From Bifidobacterium primatium (GTDB lineage Bacteria; Actinomycetota; Actinomycetes; Actinomycetales; Bifidobacteriaceae): a stretch of 64,000 nucleotides of DNA. Shown here one piece after another: positions 33,993-44,576 of the stretch (position 1 is its first letter; each line of letters opens with the position of its first letter). Below the pieces are notes generated by a model. It made no database searches, was not told the DNA's origin, and saw nothing but the letters and a program-made list of their open reading frames with translations. The stretch is from the NCBI RefSeq assembly GCF_002802875.1, contig NZ_PEBI01000004.1, positions 309,182 through 373,181 on the forward strand. The letters run 5' to 3'. Position numbers and translations under genes: made by a program.

Positions 33993-34382
33993 TCAATCCT
34001 GTACGTCGAAGTTGTCGGCCACGGCGCGCAGCAGCGTGGCGAGCTTCTTCGATTCGGCGGGCGAGGGATAGCGGTGGCGGCGCAGGCCGTTGCCGGCGGC
34101 GTCCAGCAGCTTGATGAGGTCCTCGACGATGGCGGCCATGTCGTCCGGCTTGGGACGGGCGGCCTTGACCATCGACGGCATGGGGCCGACCAGGGTCACG
34201 CCCATGGCCTGCGGCCCCTTGCGGCCGTCGACGACCGAGAACTCCACCTTGGCGCCCTTACGCAGGTTGGCGGTGCCGGCGGGAAGGGCCGAGGACGGCA
34301 GGAACACGTCCTTGCCGTCGTCGGCGGTGATGAAACCGTAGCCTTTTTTCGCGTCGAACCAACGAATCTTTCCGCTGGGCAT
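33993..34382 (-). CDS. Cold-shock domain protein with C-terminal extension
   Basis: 129 residues. Residues 1-65 are a CSD: KIRWFDAKKGYGFI (RNP1-like KGYGFI) and DVFLPSSAL (RNP2-like). An extra 60-residue helical tail (PDDMAAIVEDLIKLLDAAG) distinguishes it from CspA-type proteins and is typical of the actinobacterial paralog next to DUF3027. It probably binds single-stranded RNA or DNA. It reads into the DUF3027 gene with a 39-bp gap, so the two are likely co-expressed. Confidence 0.9.
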   Translation of the reverse strand: MPSGKIRWFDAKKGYGFITADDGKDVFLPSSALPAGTANLRKGAKVEFSVVDGRKGPQAMGVTLVGPMPSMVKAARPKPDDMAAIVEDLIKLLDAAGNGLRRHRYPSPAESKKLATLLRAVADNFDVQD

Positions 34383-34477
34383 ATCTACTCACACCTCACT
34401 GATACAAACAAACTTCTCTACCCGTATATTCGGGGCGGCGGCGTATCCGTCCCGCAATGCCAAAGGATTATTATATC

Positions 34478-36331
34478 CTACGCCTTCGCCGGCGCTACGC
34501 CGTCGGATGACGGGGACGCCTGCGGCGCCTCCTCGGGCATGGGGATGATCACGGTGAAGGTGAGGCCGCCGTTGAACGTCTCCGAGGCGCAGATCAGACC
34601 GTGATGGGCCTTGACGGCGGACTGCGCGATAGCCATGCCGAGTCCGGTGCCGCCCTTTTCGCGGGCGCGCGAGGGGTCGGCGGTGTAGAAGCGCTCGAAG
34701 ATCTTCTGCCTGGCCTTGCCCGGCATGCCGGGACCGTGGTCGATGACCTGCAGCACGGCATACCTGCGGCCGGAACCGGTGGACGCCGCCACCTGCGCCG
34801 CCTGGATGAACTGGTCCAGCGACACGTCGGTGGATGGCATCTTGCCCAGGTCGACCAGATGCAGTGACGCCGGCACCACGGAGATGCCCATCTCCACGGG
34901 CGAATCAGCCGGCGTGTAGCGATGGATGTTGCCCACGATGTTCGTGATGACCTGGCGCAGACGGGCCGGGTCGCCCTGCAGCGTGACGTTCTCGACCTTG
35001 CCGGGCACGAACGCCAGATGCGCGGGCATGGGCTGCGTCCCGTCGCCGGAGACCAGCGGCGCGTCCCCGCCGGCGACGGTGATGCCGCCGAGCCGGATGG
35101 AGCGGCCCGGATCGAGCGCGTGGAGGTCCTCGGCGGATTCCGCCACGATCTCGTGGAGCTTCGCCTTCTGGTTGATGTTCACGCCGCGGCCTTCGTCCAT
35201 GCGCGCCAGCGAGAGCAGATCCTCCACGAGGCTCGCCATGCGGGTGCTCGACTTCTCGATGTGGTCGATGGCCTGGTCGGCGCGTTCGAGCGCACCCGGG
35301 TATTCGCGCTGCATCTTGTACAGCTCGGCGTAGCCGTGGATGGCGGCGAGCGGCGTCCTGAGCTCGTGGCTGGCATCGGAGACGAACCGCTTCATCTTCT
35401 CGGTGGTCTCCTGCTGCTCATGGAAGCTGTGCTCGATGCGCGAGAGCATCTGGTTGAGCGACGAGGAGAGCGAGCCGACCTCCGTGTTCTCGGGGGCGGG
35501 CGGCACACGCTGCGACAGGTCGCCGTTGGCGATCTTCGCGGCTGTCTTTTCGATGCGTTTGAGCGGCAGCAGCGTCCGGTCTATCGCGAGCGTGGCCATG
35601 ACGGTGGCGAACACCATGATGGCGATGCCCACGACGAGGAAGTACTTGGTGATGATGGCGAGCGTGTCCTGCATGTCGTGCAGCGACAACGCGATGAACG
35701 CCACGCCCGTGGTGGCAGGCGTGGTGCCGTTGCCGTTCATCTTCCATTTGACGGCTATCACGCGCCACGGCGCCGAGGCCATCTGCAGGGACGTGCGGCT
35801 CACGTCGCCGCCCGAAGACATCTGCACGCGCGCCGCTGTGGTGTACGGCTTGTTGAACTCGACGCCGCCGCTGCTTCCCGAGACCGGCAGCACCGGTTCG
35901 GAGATGACGTTGTCGGAGAGCTTGGGCACGACCGGCGTGGAGGTGATGTTGAAGTCGGAGTCGCGAATCTGCACATAGTAGTCGATGAGGCCCAACGTGC
36001 CGAAGTTGTCGGACTGCTGCAGCTCGCTGATGCTGTTGAGCACCAGAGTCGACTGTCGGGAAAGCTGCGTGTCGGTCTTGTCGATGATGTAGGCGCTCAC
36101 CAGCTGCCGCACAGCGAACGCGATGATGCCCCCGCTGACCAGCAGCAGCACGAGGATGATGGAGATCAGCTTCGTGGAGAGGGAGACGGCGTCCAGACGA
36201 TGCGTCAGCCAATTGCCCTTCTTCACCTGCTGCGGGTGTGCCGCCACCGGCCTCGTACCGGCGCACCCGGACCCGCCGGCACCCGGATGGGCTGGGGTGC
36301 CGGACTGCGCCATACCGCCCACGAGGGTCAC
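34478..36331 (-). CDS. Sensor histidine kinase
   Basis: 617 residues from a GTG that overlaps the response-regulator stop (GTGA). Two membrane helices (about 53-75 and 230-250) bracket an extracytoplasmic sensor; HAMP at about 250-305 (LLPLKRIEKTAAKIANGDLSQRV); H-box RFVSDASHELRTPLAAIHGY; N-box NIVGNIHRYTP; G1 DHGPGMPG; F/G2 IFERFYTADPSRAREKGGTGLG. A short Pro/Gly-rich N-terminal tail precedes TM1. It phosphorylates the partner encoded just upstream. The signal is unknown; the TPM gene in the same unit suggests an envelope link. Confidence 0.95.
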   Translation of the reverse strand: MTLVGGMAQSGTPAHPGAGGSGCAGTRPVAAHPQQVKKGNWLTHRLDAVSLSTKLISIILVLLLVSGGIIAFAVRQLVSAYIIDKTDTQLSRQSTLVLNSISELQQSDNFGTLGLIDYYVQIRDSDFNITSTPVVPKLSDNVISEPVLPVSGSSGGVEFNKPYTTAARVQMSSGGDVSRTSLQMASAPWRVIAVKWKMNGNGTTPATTGVAFIALSLHDMQDTLAIITKYFLVVGIAIMVFATVMATLAIDRTLLPLKRIEKTAAKIANGDLSQRVPPAPENTEVGSLSSSLNQMLSRIEHSFHEQQETTEKMKRFVSDASHELRTPLAAIHGYAELYKMQREYPGALERADQAIDHIEKSSTRMASLVEDLLSLARMDEGRGVNINQKAKLHEIVAESAEDLHALDPGRSIRLGGITVAGGDAPLVSGDGTQPMPAHLAFVPGKVENVTLQGDPARLRQVITNIVGNIHRYTPADSPVEMGISVVPASLHLVDLGKMPSTDVSLDQFIQAAQVAASTGSGRRYAVLQVIDHGPGMPGKARQKIFERFYTADPSRAREKGGTGLGMAIAQSAVKAHHGLICASETFNGGLTFTVIIPMPEEAPQASPSSDGVAPAKA

Positions 36332-37071
36332 GCCCCCGGAGCCGACTTCGGCGAACGAATCATATAGCCGATGCCGCGTTTGGTCTGGATGAGCGGGTCG
36401 ACCTTGCGGGTCTCGCCGTTCTCGTCGGTGTAGGTGATGCCGTCGACCTTCTTACGCAGATAGGAGATGTAGGATTCCACGATCGCGGCGTCCCCGCCCC
36501 AATCGTACTGCCACACGTGGTCGAGGATCTGCGCCTTGGAGAGCACCCTGCCCTCGTTGTCCATGAGGTATCGCAGCAGCTTGTATTCGGTGGGGCTCAG
36601 CTCGATGACCTGGCCGGCACGGGTGACGTCGTGCGAGTCCTCGTTGATCTCGAGGTCGGCCACGCGGATGATCGGATCGTCCTCGACCTGTTCGCGCGTG
36701 CGGCGCAGGATCGCGCGGATTCGGGCGACGACCTCCTCCAGGCTGAACGGCTTGGTCACGTAGTCGTCGCCGCCGACGGTCAGGCCCATGACCTTGTCCT
36801 GGGTGTCGTCGCGGGCGGTCAGGAACAGCACCGGCGCATCGATGCCCTCCTGGCGGATGCGTCGGGTGACGGTGAATCCGTCGATGTCCGGCAGCATGAC
36901 GTCAAGCACGATAAGGTCCGGCTCGGTCTTCTCGATGACCTCGATGGCCTCGGAACCGGAAGCGGCGGTATGCACTTCAAAACCGGAGAAATGAAGCGAA
37001 GCCACCAGCAGCTCACGGATGGACGGCTCGTCGTCGACAACAACAATGGATGCTTCAATGGATTTGCTCAT
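36328..37071 (-). CDS. OmpR/PhoB-family response regulator
   Basis: 247 residues. Receiver domain with acidic pair DDEPSIR, phospho-acceptor Asp in IVLDVMLPDIDGF, Thr in LFLTARD and Lys in YVTKPF. The C-terminal winged helix includes IELSPTEYKLLRYLMDNEGRV, read in parts, and VESYISYLRKKVD. It is the partner of the overlapping histidine kinase. The start is 3 bp from the stop of the TPM gene, so TPM, regulator and kinase form one leftward operon. Confidence 0.96.
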   Translation of the reverse strand: MSKSIEASIVVVDDEPSIRELLVASLHFSGFEVHTAASGSEAIEVIEKTEPDLIVLDVMLPDIDGFTVTRRIRQEGIDAPVLFLTARDDTQDKVMGLTVGGDDYVTKPFSLEEVVARIRAILRRTREQVEDDPIIRVADLEINEDSHDVTRAGQVIELSPTEYKLLRYLMDNEGRVLSKAQILDHVWQYDWGGDAAIVESYISYLRKKVDGITYTDENGETRKVDPLIQTKRGIGYMIRSPKSAPGA

Positions 37072-37074
37072 GGT

Positions 37075-38004
37075 CTAAGCATGGACCTCGGTACTGGATG
37101 TTTCCTGAATGTCCGCTGAATCGTTCGTTGAATCATCGGGCGAACCGACACTTGACGAACCATCGGCCGAACCGTCGGTGGAATCATTCGCCGAGCCCGC
37201 ATTGCGGCGCGCGCGCCGGCGTTCGCGTCGGGCGAGCTGCCTGTTGATCCTCGCCTTGCGACGGCGGTGGATGACGACGAAGGCGGTGGCGGCGGCGGCC
37301 AGGACCACGAGTGCGATCACGAAGACGACGATGCCCACCGTGCTGAAGCGCGACGACGAGGACGACTTCTTCAACGCGGATATCTGCGTGGCCAGGGCGA
37401 TCGCGGAACCGGACCAGTCGGGGGTCTGCTCGTTCAGCGGCGCCCATGCGGCCTTCGACAGCGAGTCGACCGCCTCCTTGCTGCTCAGCCAGTCATCGGA
37501 GTTCGCGGAGACCGCCACGACGAGGTTGCCGTCCTCGGAAGCGACGGCCAGCAGCACCGTGTTCGGCGCGGGATTCGTGGCCTTGAGCACCTCCTTGGCC
37601 CATTCGTTCGGATCCTTGCCTTCGACGAACTTCGGCAGGAACATGAGCTTGACGGTGACGCCGTCCTCCTTCTTCACCCGGTCGAGGGCGTCGGAGACCT
37701 TGCCGAGGTTGTCGCCGAGCAGGTTCTCGGTATCGGTGATGTTGTCGGTGACGGTCACCGCATCACCCGAATCCGAGGACGAGGAGGAGCCGGACGCCGT
37801 GGCGGAGGCCGACGGCGTGGACGTCGCATCGGCGGCGTGGACGGCCGGGGCCGCGGCCCCGCCGACCATGGCCGCGATGATGAGCGACGCCACGAGCATC
37901 CACACCCGCGCGGCACGGGCCGCGTTCATCCACATTTTCCCCGCGAGGGTGCCCCGTCCGTCAACATTCCCCATAACACTTGGCTCCATCTGATTGCTTT
38001 CCAT
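37075..38004 (-). CDS. TPM-domain membrane protein
   Basis: 309 residues. A hydrophobic signal or anchor at about 33-57 ends near VHAADA, followed by a Ser/Thr-rich spacer. A TPM (TLP18.3/Psb32/MOLO-1) domain at about 80-200 includes VTDNITDTENLLGDNLGKVSD. A membrane helix lies at about 222-245 with a very basic, then Ser/Asp-rich tail in the cytoplasm. The family includes suspected envelope phosphatases or assembly factors. The ATG lies 7 nt after TACAGT, a leaderless arrangement. It heads the operon with the two-component system. Confidence 0.85.
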   Translation of the reverse strand: MESNQMEPSVMGNVDGRGTLAGKMWMNAARAARVWMLVASLIIAAMVGGAAAPAVHAADATSTPSASATASGSSSSSDSGDAVTVTDNITDTENLLGDNLGKVSDALDRVKKEDGVTVKLMFLPKFVEGKDPNEWAKEVLKATNPAPNTVLLAVASEDGNLVVAVSANSDDWLSSKEAVDSLSKAAWAPLNEQTPDWSGSAIALATQISALKKSSSSSRFSTVGIVVFVIALVVLAAAATAFVVIHRRRKARINRQLARRERRRARRNAGSANDSTDGSADGSSSVGSPDDSTNDSADIQETSSTEVHA

Positions 38005-38011
38005 ACCCTCA

Positions 38012-38017
38012 ACTGTA
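38012..38017 (-). promoter_or_regulatory. -10 box (TACAGT) 7 nt before the TPM-gene ATG
   Basis: Minus strand: TACAGT, then TGAGGGT, then ATG at 38004. No room for a normal leader and ribosome binding site; consistent with leaderless transcription of the TPM-two-component operon. Confidence 0.6.
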
Positions 38018-38081
38018 ACGGCTCCGCGATAGCGCGGAAACCGTGGACCACGACATCACCCTACCAGCGAAAGGAACGCCC

Positions 38082-38372
38082 ATGCCGCAATACCAAGTGG
38101 ATTCCGAACAGATACAGTCGTCAAGCGCCGCCGTCTCCGCCTCCGTCAGCCAGATACGCGAGGCGGTGAACGGCATGTACGCCAATCTCAACCAGCTTCA
38201 AAGCGTGTGGACGGGAGGCGCCTCCGCGCAGTTCGCGTCGGTGGCCGCGCAGTGGCGCGGTGCCCAGCAGCAGATGGAGGCTTCATTGGAATCCATCCAG
38301 AACGCCCTGGCCCAGGCGTCCATGGTCTATTCCGACGCCGAGGCACAGGCGGCGAGATTGTTCGCCGGCTGA
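38082..38372 (+). CDS. WXG100-family (ESAT-6-like) protein
   Basis: 96 residues from the ATG at 38082 (MPQYQVDSEQ), which follows AAAGGA; an earlier in-frame ATG at 38043 lacks one. Two amphipathic helices flank a WTG turn (LQSVWTGGASAQFASVAAQW), the WXG motif of ESAT-6-like type VII substrates. The C-terminal AEAQAARLF resembles the secretion tail region but a strict YxxxD/E signal is not clear. No EssC/EccC ATPase gene lies in the window. It is divergent from the TPM operon. Confidence 0.88.
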   Translation: MPQYQVDSEQIQSSSAAVSASVSQIREAVNGMYANLNQLQSVWTGGASAQFASVAAQWRGAQQQMEASLESIQNALAQASMVYSDAEAQAARLFAG

Positions 38373-38448
38373 CCGCGGCCCGGCGATCGAAGCCCGCATC
38401 CGAGGTCCATGTGAAACCATGACCATGTGATATGCGGTGACATGCGAA

Positions 38449-38480
38449 AAGGGCTCCGACCCATATGGGTCGGAGCCCTT
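38449..38480. terminator. Bidirectional terminator between the WXG100 gene and groEL
   Basis: AAGGGCTCCGACCC (38449-38462) and its exact complement (38467-38480) around ATAT. On the minus strand TTTTCGC follows. A second palindrome, ACCGGTTC-G-GAACCGGT, sits at 38482-38498. Confidence 0.8.
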
Positions 38481-38585
38481 CACCGGTTCGGAACCGGTCA
38501 TTGCATATCAATGCGATTGCACATCAATGCGCATCAGCGCATTCGAGCACTATCGACGATACCCCGGGCGGGGTTCATCCGCCGA

Positions 38586-40238
<1,653 letters not shown>

Positions 40239-40282
40239 TCACCGTCCACGGATCGCGAGGAACCCGGCCGTCAGCTGCCGCG

Positions 40283-40309
40283 TTATCACTCTCACGCTTC
40301 GAGTGCTAA
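40283..40309. promoter_or_regulatory. CIRCE operator 1 upstream of groEL
   Basis: TTATCACTC-N9-GAGTGCTAA, one mismatch to the consensus TTAGCACTC-N9-GAGTGCTAA. Binding site of the HrcA heat-shock repressor. Confidence 0.85.
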
Positions 40310-40317
40310 AAGCGAGA

Positions 40318-40344
40318 TTAGCACTCTCGGCGGCAGAGTGCCAA
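40318..40344. promoter_or_regulatory. CIRCE operator 2 upstream of groEL
   Basis: TTAGCACTC-N9-GAGTGCCAA, one mismatch to consensus. It lies 8 bp from operator 1. The near half-sites of the two boxes also form an inverted pair with each other (GAGTGCTAA-N8-TTAGCACTC). Confidence 0.88.
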
Positions 40345-40388
40345 CTGTTCGCCGAGCGAATACGCGCGCAATACGCGAAAAGGGCATG

Positions 40389-40430
40389 AAAAAGCCCCGA
40401 CGCGCCTCACACCACACCGCGCATCGGGGC
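40389..40430 (-). terminator. Terminator of the small cold-shock gene
   Basis: GCCCCGA (40394-40400) pairs with TCGGGGC (40424-40430), extended by GCG/CGC; on the minus strand it is followed by TTTTT. It insulates cspA from the groEL promoter. Confidence 0.8.
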
Positions 40431-40449
40431 CATCACATCATGGAACCGT

Positions 40450-40653
40450 TCAGATTTTGGTCACTTTGGTGGCCTGCATCCCCTTCGGTCCCTTCTCCGC
40501 TTCGTATTCGACCTTGTCCCCCTCATCCAGGGTTCGATACCCTTGAGCGTTGATTGCCGAATAATGAACGAAAACGTCTTCTCCGCCGTCCTCGGGAGTG
40601 ATGAAACCATACCCCTTGGTCGCGTTGAAGAACTTTACCGTACCCGTTGCCAT
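40450..40653 (-). CDS. cspA: Cold-shock protein, CspA family
   Basis: 67 residues from the ATG at 40653 ([21 protein letters not shown]), chosen over a longer frame for its AAGGGAAG and family length. It is a single five-strand OB domain with RNP1 KGYGFI and RNP2 DVFVHYSAI. It binds single-stranded nucleic acid as an RNA chaperone. It lies upstream of groEL on the same strand but is separated by a terminator and the CIRCE promoter. Confidence 0.96.
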   Translation of the reverse strand: MATGTVKFFNATKGYGFITPEDGGEDVFVHYSAINAQGYRTLDEGDKVEYEAEKGPKGMQATKVTKI

Positions 40654-40867
40654 AACAACTTCCCTTATAGTAGCTGTACCAACACCGCCCCACGCATGAC
40701 AAAACCGCACATCATGGAGTTCGACGGTCGCGCACTTCGCCGCGCGCTAGCTACCTATTCTAGGCCGTTATCGTCCGTATCCGATAATCGCAAAGGTTAA
40801 TTTCGTTACATAATCGCCGACAAACCGCACAAACATGGCGGTCAGAACGGGTCCGGCGCCCCCTTCG

Positions 40868-41527
40868 TCACTGCATGAGGACGACGGCGACCCCGGTGCC
40901 GAGGCCGTCGACCCGGGTCACCTGGGCGATGCCGAGCTGGGATGCGATGTCGCGGGCGGTGGCCTCGTCCTCGGAGGAGGAGTACCACACGGTGCTCGTC
41001 GACGGCAACGTATTGCGGTTGCTGGGGTTCCTTGCCGAGACGGATGCGTAGCCGGCGTTGCGCAGCGTCGTCGCGCTCGAGGCCGCCAGACCGGAGCGAC
41101 GGGTGCCGTTGTATACGGTGACGGACGTGGACTTGTTCACGGTCGCCGTGGGGGTCGGGGTCGTCGTGCTCGGCGTCGACGTGGGAGTGGCCGTTTCCGT
41201 GGCGGTCGGCGTCTGGCTCGCCGTGGTCGCCGCCTTGGTGGCGGATTTCGTGGCCGTCTTCGTGGATGCCGACTTGGATGACTTGGACGACGTCGCGGAG
41301 GAGACGGACGTCGACGCGCTTTGCGACGCCTCCGACGACGAGCCGGCGTTGGCGTGGGAGAGCCATGCGAAGACGCCGAACGCCAGCGCCGCGGCGACCA
41401 GCAGCACGATCACGTACGGCAGCGCACGGGACGCAAGACTGCGGGGCCCGCGATGAAGACCGACCGGCCCCTGCGAGGGATTGTCGAACTCATCGGCCGG
41501 ATAGACACCGTGTTGCTTATCGGACAT
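40868..41527 (-). CDS. LytR C-terminal-domain membrane protein
   Basis: 219 residues from ATG 41527 ([14 protein letters not shown]), preceded by GAGGAG. A membrane helix at about 37-55 ([21 protein letters not shown]) is followed by a Ser/Thr/Ala/Lys-rich, probably disordered extracellular stalk (about 60-125), then a LytR_C domain ([21 protein letters not shown], read in part; [20 protein letters not shown]). This domain is found alone or after LCP ligase domains in actinobacteria and is implicated in the envelope. No LCP catalytic domain is present. It is divergent from ung. Confidence 0.85.
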   Translation of the reverse strand: MSDKQHGVYPADEFDNPSQGPVGLHRGPRSLASRALPYVIVLLVAAALAFGVFAWLSHANAGSSSEASQSASTSVSSATSSKSSKSASTKTATKSATKAATTASQTPTATETATPTSTPSTTTPTPTATVNKSTSVTVYNGTRRSGLAASSATTLRNAGYASVSARNPSNRNTLPSTSTVWYSSSEDEATARDIASQLGIAQVTRVDGLGTGVAVVLMQ

Positions 41528-41663
41528 GCGAACTCCTCTTGCATCTGCGACAACCGCTCGTTTCAACAACCACAGTGTACCAGCGCCGTGGTCGAATCCC
41601 CCGTCGGATGTACGTCTGTCCTCATCGTAGTTCAAGGGACGGCCGATATCGGCGGGCATGTCC

Positions 41664-41669
41664 TACAGT
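41664..41669 (+). promoter_or_regulatory. -10 box (TACAGT) 7 nt before the ung ATG
   Basis: TACAGT, GGGGTCC, ATG at 41677. Leaderless geometry; GGGG could also act as a weak ribosome binding site. Confidence 0.6.
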
Positions 41670-41676
41670 GGGGTCC

Positions 41677-42384
41677 ATGACGATCAAGAATCTCGACGAG
41701 CTCGTCGAAACCGGCTGGGCCCATGCGCTTGCCGACGTGGAGCCGCAGGTCCACGCCATGGGGGATTTCCTGCGCGGCGAGCTGGCGCAGGGACGCCGGT
41801 ATCTGCCGGCGAGCCATAACATCCTGCGCGCGTTCACCATTCCCTTCGATTCCATCAAGGTGCTCATCGTGGGCCAGGACCCCTACCCCACCCCGGGCCA
41901 TCCCGTGGGGCTGAGCTTTTCGGTCGATCCCAAGGTCGATCCGATTCCGGGAAGCCTGCGCAACATCTACACGGAACTGATGGACGACGTCCATGTGCCC
42001 CGGCCGGCGAACGGCGACCTGACACCCTGGACGCAGCGCGGCGTCATGCTGCTCAACAGATGCCTCACCGTGCAGGTCGGCAAGCCCGCCAGCCACCGCG
42101 GCAAGGGCTGGGAGCAGGTCACCGACGCCGCCATCCGGGCACTGGACTCCCGCACCGACGACGAAGGCAATCCCCGGCCGCTGGTCGCGATCCTGTGGGG
42201 ACGGCAGGCGCAGACGCTCGAGCCGCTGCTCAAACACGCCGTCATCATCAAGTCGCCGCATCCGAGCCCGCTGTCGGCACGATACGGGTTCTTCGGGTCC
42301 AGGCCGTTCTCCCGGGCCAACGAGGCACTGGCATCCATGGGGGCCGAGCCCGTGGACTGGTCGCTGCCCGCAGCCGAGGCGTAG
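41677..42384 (+). CDS. ung: Uracil-DNA glycosylase (family 1)
   Basis: 235 residues. It removes uracil from DNA as the first step of base-excision repair. The water-activating motif [16 protein letters not shown] contains the catalytic Asp; the Leu-loop motif [17 protein letters not shown] contains the catalytic His and minor-groove Leu. Length is normal. The start is fixed by the -10 box 7 nt upstream and by homology; the long upstream open frame in the same phase is spurious. A GC-rich terminator follows. Confidence 0.96.
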   Translation: MTIKNLDELVETGWAHALADVEPQVHAMGDFLRGELAQGRRYLPASHNILRAFTIPFDSIKVLIVGQDPYPTPGHPVGLSFSVDPKVDPIPGSLRNIYTELMDDVHVPRPANGDLTPWTQRGVMLLNRCLTVQVGKPASHRGKGWEQVTDAAIRALDSRTDDEGNPRPLVAILWGRQAQTLEPLLKHAVIIKSPHPSPLSARYGFFGSRPFSRANEALASMGAEPVDWSLPAAEA

Positions 42385-42418
42385 AGCCTCTCCAACGGAA
42401 TACGGAGGAACACGAATC

Positions 42419-42460
42419 GGCCCCGCCCCTGTCGCGGCGGACCCCGACGGGGGCGGGGCC
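42419..42460 (+). terminator. Strong GC-rich hairpin after ung
   Basis: GGCCCCGCCCC (42419-42429) pairs exactly with 42450-42460. There is no U-tract. A second small hairpin, GCCGCA/TGCGGC, follows at 42468-42485 just before the MoxR promoter. Confidence 0.65.
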
Positions 42461-42506
42461 GGGGTTCGCCGCACGCTTATGCGGCGTGAAAAGTCATGCG
42501 GCACGT

Positions 42507-42512
42507 TACAGT
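42507..42512 (+). promoter_or_regulatory. -10 box (TACAGT) 7 nt before the MoxR ATG
   Basis: TACAGT, GGACTGC, ATG at 42520. Same spacing and hexamer as the box before ung; no Shine-Dalgarno. Start of the MoxR-VWA operon. Confidence 0.6.
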
Positions 42513-42519
42513 GGACTGC

Positions 42520-43587
42520 ATGGCTTTATTCCCACCCCGACCTTCACAGCAACCGGCCGACCTGCCGATGACCCCGATCGCGACCCCGGGCAACGGCACG
42601 GTGTCGCGTGACGACCTGCAGCGCGTGCAGGACCTGACCAACCGCATTCGCCAGCACTTCGCCCAGGGCCTGGTGGCTCAGGAGACGCTGCGCGAATCCC
42701 TGATCGTCACCCTGGTCGCCGGCGGGCACATGCTCATCGAATCCGTCCCCGGTCTGGCGAAGACCACGGCCGCGCAGATTCTGGCGACATCCGTCTCGGG
42801 CACGTTCAAGCGCATCCAGTGCACGCCCGACCTCATGCCCTCCGATCTGGTGGGTACGCAGATCTTCGACTTCTCCACCCAGAAGATGAGCACGCAGATC
42901 GGCCCCATCCACGCCAACCTCGTGCTGCTCGACGAGATCAACCGCTCCTCGGCGAAGACCCAGTCGGCCATGCTCGAGGCCATGGCCGAGGGCGCCACCA
43001 CCATCGGCGGCGAGCGCATCCTGCTGCCGAGGCCGTTCATGGTCATCGCCACGCAGAACCCCATCGAGGAGGAGGGCACCTACAACCTTCCCGAGGCGCA
43101 GATGGACCGCTTCTACATGAAGACGGTGCTGACCTACCCCACCGAGGACGATGAGATCGCCATGCTGGACCTGCTCACCCGACGCGGCACCGATCAGCAG
43201 GACGCCATGGTCGATCCCGCCGCGATCTCCATCGCCGACGTGGAGTTCCTGCGTACGAGCGCCCGCAGGGTCCATGTGTCCCAGCCGATCATGAAGTACG
43301 CCGTCGAGCTTGCGCAGACCAGCCGCGGCGGGGGGCCCCGCCCCATCAAGGGACTGTCGAGCCTGGTCCGTCTCGGCGCCAGCCCCCGTGCGTCCATCGC
43401 CCTGGTGCGCATCGGCCAGGCTCATGCCCTGATGGCGGGCCGCGACTATGTGGTGCCCGAGGACATCAAGGCGTTCGCCCACGAGGTGTTCCGCCACCGC
43501 ATCCTGCTGACGTTCGAGGCGCTGGCCGAGGGCGTGAACGCCGATCAGGTCATCGATTCGATGCTTGAGGCGGTTCCCGTACCATGA
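42520..43587 (+). CDS. MoxR-family AAA+ ATPase
   Basis: 355 residues from ATG 42520 (MALFPPRPSQQ). Chaperone-like ATPase that, with VWA proteins, matures or inserts partners at the membrane. Walker A reads SVPGLAKTT; Walker B VLLDEINRSS; sensor 1 ATQNPIEEEGTYNLPEAQMDRF. The C-terminal lid spans about 240-350. It heads a six-gene operon with 4-bp overlaps (MoxR, DUF58, small membrane protein, two VWA proteins, coiled-coil protein), the classic MoxR-VWA layout. Targets in bifidobacteria are unknown. Confidence 0.95.
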   Translation: MALFPPRPSQQPADLPMTPIATPGNGTVSRDDLQRVQDLTNRIRQHFAQGLVAQETLRESLIVTLVAGGHMLIESVPGLAKTTAAQILATSVSGTFKRIQCTPDLMPSDLVGTQIFDFSTQKMSTQIGPIHANLVLLDEINRSSAKTQSAMLEAMAEGATTIGGERILLPRPFMVIATQNPIEEEGTYNLPEAQMDRFYMKTVLTYPTEDDEIAMLDLLTRRGTDQQDAMVDPAAISIADVEFLRTSARRVHVSQPIMKYAVELAQTSRGGGPRPIKGLSSLVRLGASPRASIALVRIGQAHALMAGRDYVVPEDIKAFAHEVFRHRILLTFEALAEGVNADQVIDSMLEAVPVP

Positions 43588-44576
43588 TCGAGGCGCCCAG
43601 GTCAGGCGACCCGATTCGTCGCAAGATCGAATCGCTGGGGACCCGGCTCAGCCTGCCCACCGTCATCAAGGCCCTGGGCGTGCTGGAGGGCGAGCATCCC
43701 GCGTCCCGGCGGGGAACCGGCTATGACTATCTCGACATCCGCCCGTACGAGCCCGGCGAGGAGGCCCGTCTCATCGACTGGAAGGCGAGCGCCCGCGCGG
43801 GACGCCCGATGATCATCGACAAGGAGCGGGAGAGCAACGGCAACGTATGGCTGCTGCTCGACATCGGCCGAGAGATGACCGGCGCCTGCCCGAGCGGCGA
43901 ACGCGCCATCGACGTGGCCGCCAACGCACTGCGCATGTTCGCGATGCTGTCGCTGCGACGCAGCGACGACCTGTCCATCGTGCTTGGCGACGACTCGCAT
44001 ATCACGCGCGTGCCGTTCAACGGCGGTTTCGCCAAGTTCGAGCATGTGTTCGACAACCTGCTCGACCGCGATTTCGTCCGTCCCCGCAACTTCGACGCGC
44101 TCATCGACTATGCGGGCCGGATTCGCAACCGCAGGTCGCTGGTGGTGCTGGCCACCGACGAGGCCGTGTGGACGGGCGAGCGCGCCCGTCGGCTGCGGAC
44201 GCTGGCGCAGACGCATCCCATCATCACGGTGAATGTGTCGACCATCAACCCGTTCGCCTTCACCGACCGGTTCGACCATGTCGTCGACGCGCGCGACGGC
44301 CGCCGCGTCCCCGCGTTCATGAGGACGGAGAAGGTCGCCTCCAGCGTGGACGTCCATCGAGAGTTCCAGGCCGCTGCGGCCGCGCGCGAGGTCGTGAAAA
44401 ACGGTTCGACGATGATACGCGGCGCCTCGAGCGACGCCATGTTCAATGAGTTCGTGTCCCTCGTCTCCACGACGCTGGCGAGGGGCGGATTCCGTCAGTC
44501 GCCGCCTGCGGGCGCCGGCGACGTGACGGCCATGGATGCGTCAGGGGGATCGGACACGTCAGGAGGATTGTCGTGA
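43584..44576 (+). CDS. DUF58-domain protein
   Basis: 330 residues; start overlaps the MoxR stop (ATGA). The diagnostic DUF58 block GTGYDYLDIRPYEPGEEARLIDWKASARAG, given here in parts (RPYEPGEEARLIDWKA), is at about 50-75, followed by a VWA-like fold with LLLDIGREMTG (degenerate MIDAS) and LVVLATDE. No membrane segment, so cytoplasmic. Known partner of MoxR ATPases. The C-terminal tail is Gly/Ser-rich. Confidence 0.93.
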   Translation: MIEAPRSGDPIRRKIESLGTRLSLPTVIKALGVLEGEHPASRRGTGYDYLDIRPYEPGEEARLIDWKASARAGRPMIIDKERESNGNVWLLLDIGREMTGACPSGERAIDVAANALRMFAMLSLRRSDDLSIVLGDDSHITRVPFNGGFAKFEHVFDNLLDRDFVRPRNFDALIDYAGRIRNRRSLVVLATDEAVWTGERARRLRTLAQTHPIITVNVSTINPFAFTDRFDHVVDARDGRRVPAFMRTEKVASSVDVHREFQAAAAAREVVKNGSTMIRGASSDAMFNEFVSLVSTTLARGGFRQSPPAGAGDVTAMDASGGSDTSGGLS

